A DNA stretch of 64,000 nt from Polaromonas sp. (GTDB lineage Bacteria; Pseudomonadota; Gammaproteobacteria; Burkholderiales; Burkholderiaceae_C): NCBI RefSeq assembly GCF_010365105.1, contig NZ_JAAFGZ010000015.1, positions 1 through 64,000 on the forward strand, written 5' to 3'. A program made the translations under genes and the position numbers. Positions 34,812 to 42,938 of this stretch are shown one piece after another. Position 1 is the first letter of the stretch; every line of letters begins with the position of its first letter. The notes beneath the pieces are model-generated. The model was given only the letters and a program-made list of their open reading frames with translations. It searched no databases and had not been told where the DNA came from.

Positions 34812-34897
34812 TCCCGCGCGGCGGGGTACCCCATGACTGGAAAACCTTCATCGATCAGGTGCTGGCCGTGGCACAAACCTGTTCATAATTCAGCCCC

Positions 34898-35665
34898 ATG
34901 ACTTTCCTTGCGCTTGATGTGGGTAACACCCGCCTGAAATGGGCCCAGTACGACGCTCCGGTGCTGGGCGCCAAGCTGCTGGCCCATGGCGCGGTGTTCC
35001 TGGAAAACATCGACCGGCTCGCCGAGGAAGACTGGCATGGGCTGGCCGAGCCTTCAGCCATCCTGGGCTGCGTGGTGGCGGGCGACGCCATCAAGCGGCG
35101 CCTGGCCGAGCAGATGGAAATCTGGGACGTTCTGCCCCGCTGGGTGATTTCGAGTCCGGAGGAGGCCGGCCTGAGCAACGGCTACGACCATCCGGCGCGG
35201 CTCGGCTCCGACCGCTGGGTGGCCATGATAGGCGCGCACCACCGGCTGCTGGCGCGCGGCATCCGCAAGCCCTGTCTGGTGGTGATGGTGGGCACCGCCG
35301 TCACGGTCGAGGCCATCGACGCATCGGGCAGGTTTCTGGGCGGCATCATTTTGCCCGGCCACGGCATCATGCTGCGCGCGCTCGAGTCGGGTACGGCCGG
35401 GCTGCATGTGCCGACCGGCGAGGTGCGCGACTTTCCGACCAACACCAGCGATGCGCTGACCAGCGGCGGCACCTTTGCCATTGCCGGCGCAGTCCAGCGC
35501 ATGGTCGACAACCTCACGCGCCACTGCGGCGAGGCGCCCGAATGCATCATGACCGGCGGCGCCGGCTGGAAAATGGCGCCCAGCATGACGGTCGGCTTCG
35601 AACTGGTCGACAACCTGATCTTCGACGGCCTGCTGGAGATTGCCTCCCGGCGTTTCAAGGTTTGA
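34898..35665 (+). CDS. coaX: Type III pantothenate kinase
   Basis: A 255-residue CoaX, which phosphorylates pantothenate in the first committed step of coenzyme A synthesis. The phosphate-1 motif is '[14 protein letters not shown]' (residues 3-16), adenosine-motif regions include '[13 protein letters not shown]' and '[16 protein letters not shown]', and '[15 protein letters not shown]' and '[20 protein letters not shown]' are typical. Length is normal. Its stop codon merges with the left edge of repeat R5. Confidence 0.95.
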   Translation: MTFLALDVGNTRLKWAQYDAPVLGAKLLAHGAVFLENIDRLAEEDWHGLAEPSAILGCVVAGDAIKRRLAEQMEIWDVLPRWVISSPEEAGLSNGYDHPARLGSDRWVAMIGAHHRLLARGIRKPCLVVMVGTAVTVEAIDASGRFLGGIILPGHGIMLRALESGTAGLHVPTGEVRDFPTNTSDALTSGGTFAIAGAVQRMVDNLTRHCGEAPECIMTGGAGWKMAPSMTVGFELVDNLIFDGLLEIASRRFKV

Positions 35666-35731
35666 TGCTATTTAATTAATAGCATCTTGTGCCCGTGGAT
35701 AAAGCGTGGAAGGCTGTTTTTATTCATATTT
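35664..35731 (-). repeat. Dispersed two-stem repeat, copy R5
   Basis: GATGCTATTTAATTAATAGCATC is a hairpin with a perfect nine-base stem (written here as two arms, GATGCTATT and AATAGCATC). The minus strand carries ATAAAAACAGCCTTCCACGC before it, matching the family order with a degraded first stem. It occupies the convergent gap between coaX and the wax ester synthase gene. Confidence 0.75.
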
Positions 35732-35766
35732 GATGCGTATGAAGTGCGTGCCGCAACAGTCCGCCT

Positions 35767-37224
35767 TCATGCCCGGTCCCACGGCAGCATCAGCGTCACC
35801 ATCGACAGCCGGGCAAACTCCGGCATGAATTCGTCAACGATGCGCTGCGGCTCGGGGCACAGCGCGCTGTCGGTGATGACGCCGAACTGAACGCCGCCAC
35901 CGTAGCTCAGGATCGACACGCCCAGCCCGACATCGCCCGACTGCGGCACCCAGAACATAGTCTGCTCCAGCGTGGCGCCGCAGAACCGCAGCTTTTCGCC
36001 CGGCCCCGGGACATTGGTCATCACCGCCGTGGTCTTTTTCGAGAAGATGTCGAGCATCGCGTCCTGCGCAGGTTTGGGCAGCAGGCCCGCCACAGCCAGC
36101 AGGCCAAAGGCCAGCAACGGCTGGTAGCTGCCCTTGAGCGCGGCCATGCGCCGGCGCACCTCGTAGACCCGCTCGACCGGGTTGTCCATGCCGATGGGCA
36201 GCAGCAACGGCGCCAGGCCAAAGTGGTTGCCCAGCGTGGGGCTGGGCGATGGCTGCCGCAGGTTGACCGGCACCATGGCGCGGATGTTCTGGCCGTCCAC
36301 GTCGTCGCCGTGCGACTTCAGGTATTCGCCAAGCGCGCCGGCCAGGCAACTGAGCAGCACATCGTTGAGCGAGCAGCCCAGCACCTTGCCAACCGCCTTC
36401 ACCTCATCCAGCGGAAGCGGCTGGCACCAGGCGACCTGCTTGCGGCCGCAGGACTTGCCTTTGAGCCGCGTGGCCGAGTCGTCCGGCATCAGTGCCAGCG
36501 CGGCCGAATCGCCCGCCACCTGCAGCAGCAGCCGGGCCGTGTCCAGCGAGCCCTTTACGCCCGCCTCGATGCCGCGCTCGAGCCCCAGCCCGCCGCCCGG
36601 CTGGTTCAGCCGGCCGAACGAACGCGCCGCGCCGTCGCCCAGCGCATCGAGCGCCCGGACCGCCAGATGCGTCAGCGGCGTGAGCACGCTGCCGACCATC
36701 CACGCCTGCGCGTCCTGGGGTGCGGCTGCCGCGCCCTGTTCGCCGGGAACGGGCGGCGGCGCGCCGCCATCGGCCATGGACATGATCACGCCGAGCAGCG
36801 CAATGCCGTCGGCAATGCAGTGGTGGATGCGCAAGATCATCGCGCTGCCGCGCACGCCCTCGGGGCTGATGTAGTGCTCGATCAGGTGGAACTGCCAGAG
36901 CGGCCGGTGGCGGTCCAGCGGCTGGCTGGCGAGTTCGGCCACGCGCGCCTGCAGGGCTGATTCTTCGGCGCCCGGGACGCAGGCCGGCAGCTTTTCACGC
37001 AGCACATGGCGCGCCAGGTCAAAGTGGCGGTCAGCCATCCAGGAAGCACCGGTCGCGTCCTGCACCGCGCACTGGCGGAAACGGTCGTAGCGGACCAGGG
37101 TGTTTTCAATGCGTTCGCAGACTGCCGCGTACTTCACGCCAGGGGCCAGCTGCCACACGCCGGTGATCTGCATCAGGTTGCCCGGGTTGTCCATGCGCAG
37201 CCAGGCGGTGTCAACCTTGCTCAT
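35767..37224 (-). CDS. Wax ester synthase / acyl-CoA:diacylglycerol acyltransferase (WS/DGAT)
   Basis: A 485-residue acyltransferase that esterifies fatty alcohols or diacylglycerol with acyl-CoA to make storage lipid. 'MSKVDTAWLRMDNPGNLMQI' is the characteristic N-terminus, so I start at ATG 37224 although the frame is open to 37359. The catalytic HHxxxDG is 'HHCIADG' at 134-140. Later conserved blocks are 'LNDVLLSCLAGALGEYL', 'AMVPVNLR', 'LGNHFGLAPLLLPIG' and 'VMTNVPGPGE'. It is divergent from acyl-CoA-binding protein, which would supply substrate, and the window also encodes a fatty acyl-CoA reductase at 56.9 kb. Relative use of alcohol and DAG acceptors cannot be told. Confidence 0.94.
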   Translation of the reverse strand: MSKVDTAWLRMDNPGNLMQITGVWQLAPGVKYAAVCERIENTLVRYDRFRQCAVQDATGASWMADRHFDLARHVLREKLPACVPGAEESALQARVAELASQPLDRHRPLWQFHLIEHYISPEGVRGSAMILRIHHCIADGIALLGVIMSMADGGAPPPVPGEQGAAAAPQDAQAWMVGSVLTPLTHLAVRALDALGDGAARSFGRLNQPGGGLGLERGIEAGVKGSLDTARLLLQVAGDSAALALMPDDSATRLKGKSCGRKQVAWCQPLPLDEVKAVGKVLGCSLNDVLLSCLAGALGEYLKSHGDDVDGQNIRAMVPVNLRQPSPSPTLGNHFGLAPLLLPIGMDNPVERVYEVRRRMAALKGSYQPLLAFGLLAVAGLLPKPAQDAMLDIFSKKTTAVMTNVPGPGEKLRFCGATLEQTMFWVPQSGDVGLGVSILSYGGGVQFGVITDSALCPEPQRIVDEFMPEFARLSMVTLMLPWDRA

Positions 37225-37497
37225 GCGTTCATCCGGCAAGTACGCTCGCCAAGGCGGGGGGTCGGCAGGTTTTTCCGGCTTTCGGAGCGCTGTTTGTTTC
37301 GGCAGGATACGGGCTGGTCTTTTGCCTGCCGAAGACCCTGTAACGCGTGTGACCATCAATCATTCCCCCTGTGCAAAACCGCTCCGGACTGGAGAGGCCC
37401 GCCTATTTTGCGGGGAACTTGTCGCTAAGATAACCGGCAGTTACCCGAAGCCTTCCCTTCGGGGACTCACTGCAAAAAATCGAACGGAGCATTTCCC
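37225..37497. promoter_or_regulatory. Shared promoter region of WS/DGAT and acyl-CoA-binding protein genes
   Basis: The two genes start 273 bp apart in opposite directions. CCCGAAG and CTTCGGG form a short hairpin around 37444-37463, about 35 bp before the acyl-CoA-binding protein start. I could not identify a convincing -35/-10 pair. Shared control is inferred from the divergent layout. Confidence 0.35.
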
Positions 37498-37752
37498 ATG
37501 TCAGACCTGAAAGCGGCTTTTGACCAAGCCATGCTGGATTCCAAAAACCTCAGCGAGCGGCCCGACAATGCCACGCTCCTGAAGCTTTACGCGCTCTACA
37601 AGCAGGGCAGCGCGGGCGACAACCTGGAGAAAAAGCCTGGCTTCAGCGACATGGTGGCGCGCGCCAAATGGGACGCCTGGAGCCGGCTCAAGGGAACGTC
37701 GCAAGACGAGGCGATGCAGCAGTACATCGACCAGATCAAGGAACTCGGTTGA
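37498..37752 (+). CDS. Acyl-CoA-binding protein
   Basis: An 84-residue four-helix ACBP. Signature residues occur in 'LKLYALYKQGSAGDN' (Tyr and Lys that contact the CoA) and 'AKWDAWSRLKGTSQDEAM'. It holds long-chain acyl-CoA in the cytosol and delivers it to acyltransferases. 'GGAGCATTTCCC' places a ribosome site before the ATG. It is divergent from WS/DGAT, a sensible metabolic partner. Confidence 0.95.
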   Translation: MSDLKAAFDQAMLDSKNLSERPDNATLLKLYALYKQGSAGDNLEKKPGFSDMVARAKWDAWSRLKGTSQDEAMQQYIDQIKELG

Positions 37753-37763
37753 TCCGGCTTTCG

Positions 37764-37832
37764 TCAAAAAAATCATAAAAAAAGCCTTTTCCGCAGGCAG
37801 GGCCGTCGTATTTAGCTATTGATTTGATAGCT
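37764..37832 (+). repeat. Dispersed two-stem repeat, copy R6
   Basis: AAAAAAAGCCTTTTCCGCAG leads to TAGCTATTGATTTGATAGC, which has a five-base perfect second stem. It starts 11 bp after the ACBP stop and ends 20 bp from the stop codon of the convergent Bug gene. Confidence 0.7.
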
Positions 37833-37852
37833 TATCCGTGCGCCCGGCGGTT

Positions 37853-38830
37853 TCAGTCGGCCTTGATGTTGGCCAGCTTTATCACGCGGCTCCACATGGT
37901 GCGTTCGCTGGTGCCCAGCGCAGCGAGCGCCGGGCCGTCCATGGCGACGGCCTTGGCACCCTGGTCTTCGGCGCGCTTTTTGAAATTTTCCGATTCCACC
38001 ACCTGCCGGATGGCCAGCGACAGCCGGCCCTGCAGGTCGGCGCTCAAGCTGTTCGGGCCATACACCGCAAACCACGAGGTCGCAACCAAGGGTACGCCGG
38101 CTTCGGTGGCGGTCGGCACACTGGGCAGGGCCGCCAGGCGCGTGCGGCCGGTCACCATCAGCGCCTTGAGCTTGCCGGCGCGGATGTGCGGCAGCAGCGG
38201 CGGCGGCGTGGTGATGGTGAAGTCCACCGTGCCGGCCAGCAGGTCGTTCAGCGCCGGGCCGGTGCCACGGTACGGGATGTGCACCATGAAGGTCTTGGTC
38301 AGGTCCTTCAGCAGTTCGGTGGTGACATGCTGCAGCGAGCCGTTGCCGCTGGACGCGTAGTTGACCTTGGCCGGATGGGCCTTCACGTATTTCAGGAAAT
38401 CGGCAAACGTGTCGGCCGGAAAATCGGCGCGTACCACCAGCAGTTGCGGCGCGTCGATCAGGTGGCCCAGCGGCTTCAGGCTGGTGGCCGGGTCGAAGCC
38501 TGCAACCGGCTGGATCAGCGGCGTGATGCACTGGTAGCCTGAATACTGCACCAGCAGGCTGGTGCCATCGGCCGGCCCGCGCGCCACCAGCTGGCCGGCG
38601 ATGTTGCCGTTGCCGCCGCCCCGGTTGTCCACCACCACCGCCGTCTGCAGGATGCGGCCCAGCGGCTCGGCCAGCATGCGCGCGGCAATGTCGGTGGTGC
38701 CGCCGGCCGCCGTGGGAACCACCAGCGTCAGTGTCTTGCCGGCAAGCTGCGCGCGCACCGGGTTCAGCCAGGCGGCCGCGCTCAGTGTTGCAACGGTGGT
38801 CATGAGGGTTCTGCGGGAAATAGGGTTCAT
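37853..38830 (-). CDS. Tripartite tricarboxylate transporter substrate-binding protein (Bug family)
   Basis: A 325-residue periplasmic receptor. The signal 'MNPISRRTLMTTVATLSAAAWLNPVRA' carries twin Arg, so Tat export is possible. Bug motifs are 'LVVPTAAGGTTDIAARML', 'VVDNRGGGNGNIAGQLV', 'VNYASSGNGSLQHVTTELL', 'HIPYRGTGPALNDLLAG' and 'LPSVPTATEAGVP'. ATG 38830 has AGAGACAG upstream. It ends a minus-strand row of LysR, CoA-transferase, lyase and Bug genes, so it may import the acid degraded by those enzymes. Confidence 0.92.
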   Translation of the reverse strand: MNPISRRTLMTTVATLSAAAWLNPVRAQLAGKTLTLVVPTAAGGTTDIAARMLAEPLGRILQTAVVVDNRGGGNGNIAGQLVARGPADGTSLLVQYSGYQCITPLIQPVAGFDPATSLKPLGHLIDAPQLLVVRADFPADTFADFLKYVKAHPAKVNYASSGNGSLQHVTTELLKDLTKTFMVHIPYRGTGPALNDLLAGTVDFTITTPPPLLPHIRAGKLKALMVTGRTRLAALPSVPTATEAGVPLVATSWFAVYGPNSLSADLQGRLSLAIRQVVESENFKKRAEDQGAKAVAMDGPALAALGTSERTMWSRVIKLANIKAD

Positions 38831-38891
38831 GTCTGTCTCTGGGTTGGTTTGTTGTCGGGTGATGGGTCGGGCCGGGGCCCGGGCTGCACGC

Positions 38892-39914
38892 TCAGGCGAA
38901 CTGCGCGCGCAGCGACGCCACGAAGCTTGGTGCCGGATGCAGGTCGGTGATGCGTCCGGCCTTGGCGACCTGGCCGGGCACGTCATGGCCGACGATCTGC
39001 GGCATCATGCGCGCCACGGCCAGCAGCTTGGGCAGGTTGATGCCGGTGTCGTAGCCCATCGCGTCGAGCATGTGGATGGCGTCCTCGCTGGTCACGTTGC
39101 CGCTGGCGCCGGGCGCATACGGGCAGCCGCCCAGGCCGCCGAGCGAGCCGTCCAGGCGCGTGATGCCGCTTTGCACGGCGGCCAGCACATTGGCCAGGCC
39201 CATGCCGCGCGTGTTGTGAAAGTGCAGGGTCAGCTGCAGGGCCGGAAAATGCTGTTGCAGCGCCTCGGCCATGCGGCTGACCTGTGCCGGATGCGCCATG
39301 CCGGTGGTGTCGCAAATCGTCAAGCCGCGCACGCCCAGACCGGCAAAGCGCTCGGCCCAGCGCAGCAACTCGCCCTGTGGCACATCGCCTTCCATCGGGC
39401 AGCCGAAGCCGCACGACAGCGAGACATTGATGGGCGTGCCGCCATCGACATGGCGAATCACCTCCGACAGCGCCGCAAAACTTTTGTCGCGCGGCATGCG
39501 CAGGTTCGCCAGGTTGTGCGTCTCGGACACCGACATCACCAGGTTCAGTTCGTCGGCGCGCGATTCGAGCGCCCGCTCGGCGCCGCGCAGGTTGGGCACC
39601 AGCACGGTGTATTCGACGCCCGGTGCGCGGTGGATGCGGCCCATGACTTCCTCGGCATCGCGCAGCATCGGGATGGCCTTGGGCGAGGTGAAGGATGTCA
39701 CCTCGATCTTGGCGTAGCCACACTCGCCGAGCGCATCGACCAGCGCGACCTTGTCGTCGGTGGCGATGAAGCGGGCTTCGTTCTGGAAGCCGTCGCGCGT
39801 GGCGACTTCGTTAAAGAACAGGGCCCCCACGCTTTTCACTGCGTGTAATGCGCTGCCCCCCGAGGGGGCTGTGCTTGCTTGGGGCGGCCCTGCGCGGCGC
39901 ACGATGCGTGTCAT
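38892..39914 (-). CDS. Hydroxymethylglutaryl-CoA lyase family protein with repeat-derived N-terminus
   Basis: A 340-residue HMGL-like aldolase. Conserved parts are 'RDGFQNE', 'EVTSFTSPKAIPMLRDAEEV', metal ligands in 'LTLHFHNTRGMGLANVL', and the catalytic-loop Cys in 'GGLGGCPYAPGASGNVTSED'. The family cleaves HMG-CoA, or related 3-hydroxyacyl-CoAs such as citramalyl-CoA, to acetyl-CoA plus a keto product. The ATG at 39914 overlaps the CoA-transferase stop as ATGA, supporting it as the start. Residues ~5-31 (RRAGPPQASTAPSGGSALHA and on) are encoded by repeat B2 and replace the usual short leader. A CoA-transferase plus lyase fits activation and cleavage of a branched dicarboxylate. Confidence 0.9.
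   Translation of the reverse strand: MTRIVRRAGPPQASTAPSGGSALHAVKSVGALFFNEVATRDGFQNEARFIATDDKVALVDALGECGYAKIEVTSFTSPKAIPMLRDAEEVMGRIHRAPGVEYTVLVPNLRGAERALESRADELNLVMSVSETHNLANLRMPRDKSFAALSEVIRHVDGGTPINVSLSCGFGCPMEGDVPQGELLRWAERFAGLGVRGLTICDTTGMAHPAQVSRMAEALQQHFPALQLTLHFHNTRGMGLANVLAAVQSGITRLDGSLGGLGGCPYAPGASGNVTSEDAIHMLDAMGYDTGINLPKLLAVARMMPQIVGHDVPGQVAKAGRITDLHPAPSFVASLRAQFA
39822..39900 (-). repeat. GC-rich interspersed repeat, copy B2, inside the lyase gene
   Basis: The reverse complement ('...AGCCCCCTCGGGGGGCAGCG...' to '...AAAAGCGTGGGGGCC') is homologous to 11074-11135, and includes an extra segment between the GGCCGCCCC and CCCCCTCGG blocks. It lies entirely within the first ~31 codons of the HMGL-like gene, in frame. 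Confidence 0.75.
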
Positions 39915-41146
39915 TGGCTTGCTCCTGCAACGATGCCCTGGTCTTTCAGGGTCTTGATCTGTTCGGGCGACAGGCCCATCTCGCTCAGCACGGCGTCGGT
40001 GTCCTGGCCAATGCCGGGTGCGTTGCGGCGGTGGCTGCCCGGCGTGCGTGACAGCTTGGGCACGATGCCCGGCACGGCCAGCAGGCTGCCGTCGTCCATG
40101 CGCACTTCGTCCAGCATGCCGCGCGCCCGGTAATGCGGGTCGGCGGCGATGTCGGCCACGGTGTAGATGCGGCCGGCCGGCACCGCGACGGCGTCCAGCG
40201 CCGCCAGCACCTCGTCCACCGTGCGCTGGGCGGCCCACTGGCCGATGGCGTCGTCGATTTTTTCCACCTGGGCGACGCGGCCGGCGTTGTCGGCCAGCGC
40301 CGGGTCCGCGCCCAATTCAGGGCGGCCGATGGTATTCATCAGCCTTTTAAAAATGCTGTCGCCATTGCCGGCAATGAGCGCATAGCCCGCGTCCCGGCAG
40401 CGGTAGGCATTGCTGGGCGCGATGCCGGGCAGGGCGCTGCCGGCCGCGCCGCGCACCGCGCCGAACGCGCTGTATTCGGGCAGCAGGCTTTCCATGCAGT
40501 TGAACACTGCCTCGTACAGTGCCACGTCGATCACCTGGCCTTGCCCCGAGCGCTGGCGCTCCTGCAGCGCCAGCAAGATGCCGATCACGCCGTGCAGTGC
40601 GGCCAGCGTGTCGCCGATGCTCACGCCGACGCGCACCGGCACCCGGCCGGGCTCGGCGGTCAGGTGGCGCAGGCCGCCCATGGCCTCGGCCACCACGCCG
40701 AAGCCCGGCTTGTCGCGGTAGGGACCGGTCTGGCCGTAGCCGCTGATGCGCAGCATGATCAGGCGCGGATTGAGTTTGAGCAGCGCGTCGGGGCCGAGGC
40801 CCCAGCCTTCCATCGCGCCGGGGCGGAAGTTTTCGATCAGCACGTCCGATTCAGTGGCCAGCCGGCGCACGATGTCCTGCGCCGCCGGTTGCTTGAGGTC
40901 CAGCGCAATCGAGCGCTTGTTGCGCGACTGCACCTGCCACCACACCGAGGTGCCGTCTTTCAGCAGCCGCCACTTGCGCAGCGGGTCGCCTGCGCCGGGC
41001 GTCTCGATCTTGATGATGTCGGCGCCAAAGTCGGCCAGTGTCTTGGCGGCGAACGGGCCGGCAATCAGCTGGCCAAGTTCCAGCACCTTCAGGCCGGCCA
41101 GCGGACCGGGGACGGGTGAGGGGGTTGAGCAGTCTTGGGTAGGCAT
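39911..41146 (-). CDS. CaiB/BaiF (family III) CoA-transferase
   Basis: A 411-residue protein of the family III CoA-transferase fold. 'LAGLKVLELGQLIAGPFAAKTLADFGADIIKIE' is the conserved start (in two blocks), 'NKRSIALDLK' and 'SDVLIENFRPGAMEGWGLGPD' follow, and the nucleophilic Asp should be in 'GVSIGDTLAALHG'. These enzymes move CoA between organic acids. It shares ATGA with the lyase gene, indicating translational coupling, and follows a LysR gene by 33 bp. Substrates are probably a small dicarboxylate and succinyl-CoA, by analogy only. Confidence 0.92.
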   Translation of the reverse strand: MPTQDCSTPSPVPGPLAGLKVLELGQLIAGPFAAKTLADFGADIIKIETPGAGDPLRKWRLLKDGTSVWWQVQSRNKRSIALDLKQPAAQDIVRRLATESDVLIENFRPGAMEGWGLGPDALLKLNPRLIMLRISGYGQTGPYRDKPGFGVVAEAMGGLRHLTAEPGRVPVRVGVSIGDTLAALHGVIGILLALQERQRSGQGQVIDVALYEAVFNCMESLLPEYSAFGAVRGAAGSALPGIAPSNAYRCRDAGYALIAGNGDSIFKRLMNTIGRPELGADPALADNAGRVAQVEKIDDAIGQWAAQRTVDEVLAALDAVAVPAGRIYTVADIAADPHYRARGMLDEVRMDDGSLLAVPGIVPKLSRTPGSHRRNAPGIGQDTDAVLSEMGLSPEQIKTLKDQGIVAGASQ

Positions 41147-41179
41147 GGCGGCGAGTGTGCCGCCGCAGGCGCGGGCCGT

Positions 41180-42115
41180 CTATTCCTGCTTTGCCGTGCC
41201 GGCGTTCGCATTTTGCGAAGGCCCGGCCAGAAAATCCAGCAGCGACAAGATGCCCGCGTCCAACTGGCCCTTTGCACAGGCCACCAGCAGGCGGCGCTGC
41301 GCCCACGGATCGGCCAGCGGACGCCAGCGGATGTTCATGGCCTTGACCATCGGCAGGCAGGTCGCCTTGGGCAGGATGGCAATGCCCAGCCCAGAGGCCA
41401 CCATGTGGCACACGGCATCGAAACTGCGCACCTGCATGCGCAGCCTGAACGGCCGGTGCGCGGCCAGCGCCGACTGTTGCTGCTGCTGCAGCATCGCTGC
41501 GCCGGCGGTCAGGCTGATCCATTCCTCGTCCAGCGCATCGGCAAAGGCCAGCGGTGTCTTGGTTCCGGCGAGCCGGTGCCCGGCGGGCAGCACCAGCACC
41601 AGCTCATCCTGGCGAAACAGCCGTGTGTCCAGCCCGTCGGTGGCTGGCCCCTCGACAAACACGGCCACATCGGTGCGCCGTTCACGCAGCGCGGTGGCCA
41701 CGGCGTCGGACACCTGTTCCTCCACGTCGATCTGCACCTGCGGATGCAACTGGCCGTATTGCGCCAGCAGGGGCGGCAAAAACTGGCTGATGGCTGCGCT
41801 GCTGGCGCACAGGTGGATGTGGTGCGCGGTGCCCCGGCGCAGGTCGGCCAGCTCGGCGCCGAGCTGGTCCATGGTTTGCAGCAGCCTCAAGCCGTGCTTG
41901 ACGAAGACGCGTCCGGCGGCGGTCGGCTGCAGGCCGCGCGCATGGCGGTCAAACAGGGGCTCGCCCAGCGCATCCTCCAGTTCCCGGATGCGCCGGCTGG
42001 CCGCGCCCAGCGCCAGGTGCGCGCCGCGTGCCGCTGCCGTCAGGCTGCCGGTCTGGGCACATTCCACCGCCAGGCGGATCGACACCAGGTCAAACCGGGC
42101 AAGGTTGTAGCGCAT
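41180..42115 (-). CDS. LysR-type transcriptional regulator
   Basis: A 311-residue LTTR. The N-terminal winged helix is 'FDLVSIRLAVECAQTGSLTAAARGAHLALGAASRRIRELEDALG' (residues ~9-52), followed by the linker helix 'EPLFDRHARGLQPTAAGRVF' and a C-terminal effector domain with 'HHIHLCASSAAISQFLPPLL'. It runs in the same direction as the CoA-transferase, which is less usual for LysR genes, and probably controls that row. The effector is unknown. Confidence 0.92.
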   Translation of the reverse strand: MRYNLARFDLVSIRLAVECAQTGSLTAAARGAHLALGAASRRIRELEDALGEPLFDRHARGLQPTAAGRVFVKHGLRLLQTMDQLGAELADLRRGTAHHIHLCASSAAISQFLPPLLAQYGQLHPQVQIDVEEQVSDAVATALRERRTDVAVFVEGPATDGLDTRLFRQDELVLVLPAGHRLAGTKTPLAFADALDEEWISLTAGAAMLQQQQQSALAAHRPFRLRMQVRSFDAVCHMVASGLGIAILPKATCLPMVKAMNIRWRPLADPWAQRRLLVACAKGQLDAGILSLLDFLAGPSQNANAGTAKQE

Positions 42116-42130
42116 GGCTGGCCTGGTTGT

Positions 42131-42478
42131 TCAGGCGGTTTTCTTGCGGTGACCTGTTTTTTTGGCCGCCACCTTGGGTACGTCGGCCTTTTTGGCAATC
42201 AGCGTATCGAGGTTCCTGACAATCTCGGCTTCTATTTTTTCCTTGAAGGCGCCCAGCAGGAAACCCAGCTTCGCTGCCAGTTCGAAACCTTCTTTCGTCA
42301 CGCTCAGCGTGCCGTGGACGCCGGTCCGGCTGAAACTGACGAGGTCGCTGGTGGTGCCTTCTTCATAGGTGCATTCCATGCCAAATTCCGCTTCGGCCTG
42401 CTCGGCCCATTTGAAGGCGATCAGGCGTGCTTCATGCAACCCCAGAGTGTGTTCGCGATGAATGTGAATGTCAGCCAT
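42131..42478 (-). CDS. Polyhydroxyalkanoic acid system family protein
   Basis: A 115-residue protein of the small PHA-system family (PHA_gran_rgn type). 'ADIHIHREHTLGLHEARLIAFKWAEQAEAEFGMEC' (in two parts), 'GVHGTLSVTKEGFELAAKLGFLL' and 'IEAEIVRNLDTLI' match it. The tail is Lys-rich (KKTGHRKKTA). Members occur near PHA genes and are thought to associate with granules or their regulation; biochemical function is not established. ATG 42478 has GGAG before it; the open frame upstream runs through a tandem repeat and is not protein-like. Confidence 0.85.
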   Translation of the reverse strand: MADIHIHREHTLGLHEARLIAFKWAEQAEAEFGMECTYEEGTTSDLVSFSRTGVHGTLSVTKEGFELAAKLGFLLGAFKEKIEAEIVRNLDTLIAKKADVPKVAAKKTGHRKKTA

Positions 42479-42572
42479 GGGTTCTCCGGGTAGGTAATGG
42501 GTCAGGATGGTTTGCCGCCTGCCACCAGGGCAATCGGGCAGACCACTGGACCGCATCATAAAACTGCAGCGC

Positions 42573-42620
42573 GAGACAGCGAGACAGCGAGACAGCGAGA
42601 CAGCGAGACAGCGAGACAGC
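42573..42620. repeat. Tandem repeat, six exact GAGACAGC units
   Basis: Six contiguous identical 8-bp units with GC preceding them. The array ends 95 bp upstream of the PHA-system start codon, so it lies in that gene's promoter or leader. A perfect short array implies recent slippage; unit number probably varies between strains. Confidence 0.95.
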
Positions 42621-42724
42621 CCTGCGGCGAAATGTTGACAACTATTTTTGAAAAATCGGGAACGGCATAAAACGTTGAATTCGTTCAAAGTGTAAATTTT
42701 TATGAAAACTGTTAACCTAGAGTC

Positions 42725-42752
42725 GTAAAGCGCTTTCAATTCAACGCTTTAC
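42725..42752. promoter_or_regulatory. Inverted repeat upstream of the PAS kinase
   Basis: GTAAAGCG (42725-42732) is the exact reverse complement of CGCTTTAC (42745-42752), separated by 12 bases. It lies ~190 bp before the kinase start, in AT-rich DNA. It could be an operator half-site pair or a short hairpin; there is no T-run. Confidence 0.4.
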
Positions 42753-42938
42753 ATTGCTGTTGATTTTGCTGAATTGGCGCTAACCAGCCGTCCGCAGAAT
42801 ACCTCAGCACATCGTTCCTGCAGGCCGGCTGGCCTGTGCCTTCAACGCCAGCGGCATTTCGCCACGGACACATGCAAAGCGGCCCACAGGTCGCGGGAGC
42901 CCATTCAATGACCTGTTTTTCCCCTTCACGGTCTGGAC

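Larger units (their letters stand above)
42479..42938. other. Divergent intergenic region between the PHA-system gene and the PAS kinase
   Basis: This 460-bp gap contains the 8-bp tandem array, an inverted repeat at 42725-42752, and AT-rich DNA around 42630-42720 that contrasts with the GC-rich surroundings. It should hold promoters for both flanking genes. No further gene is supported. Confidence 0.45.

Noticed and set aside
42573-42620. CRISPR array
   Set aside because: The units are 8 bp and contiguous with no spacers; no cas genes are present.
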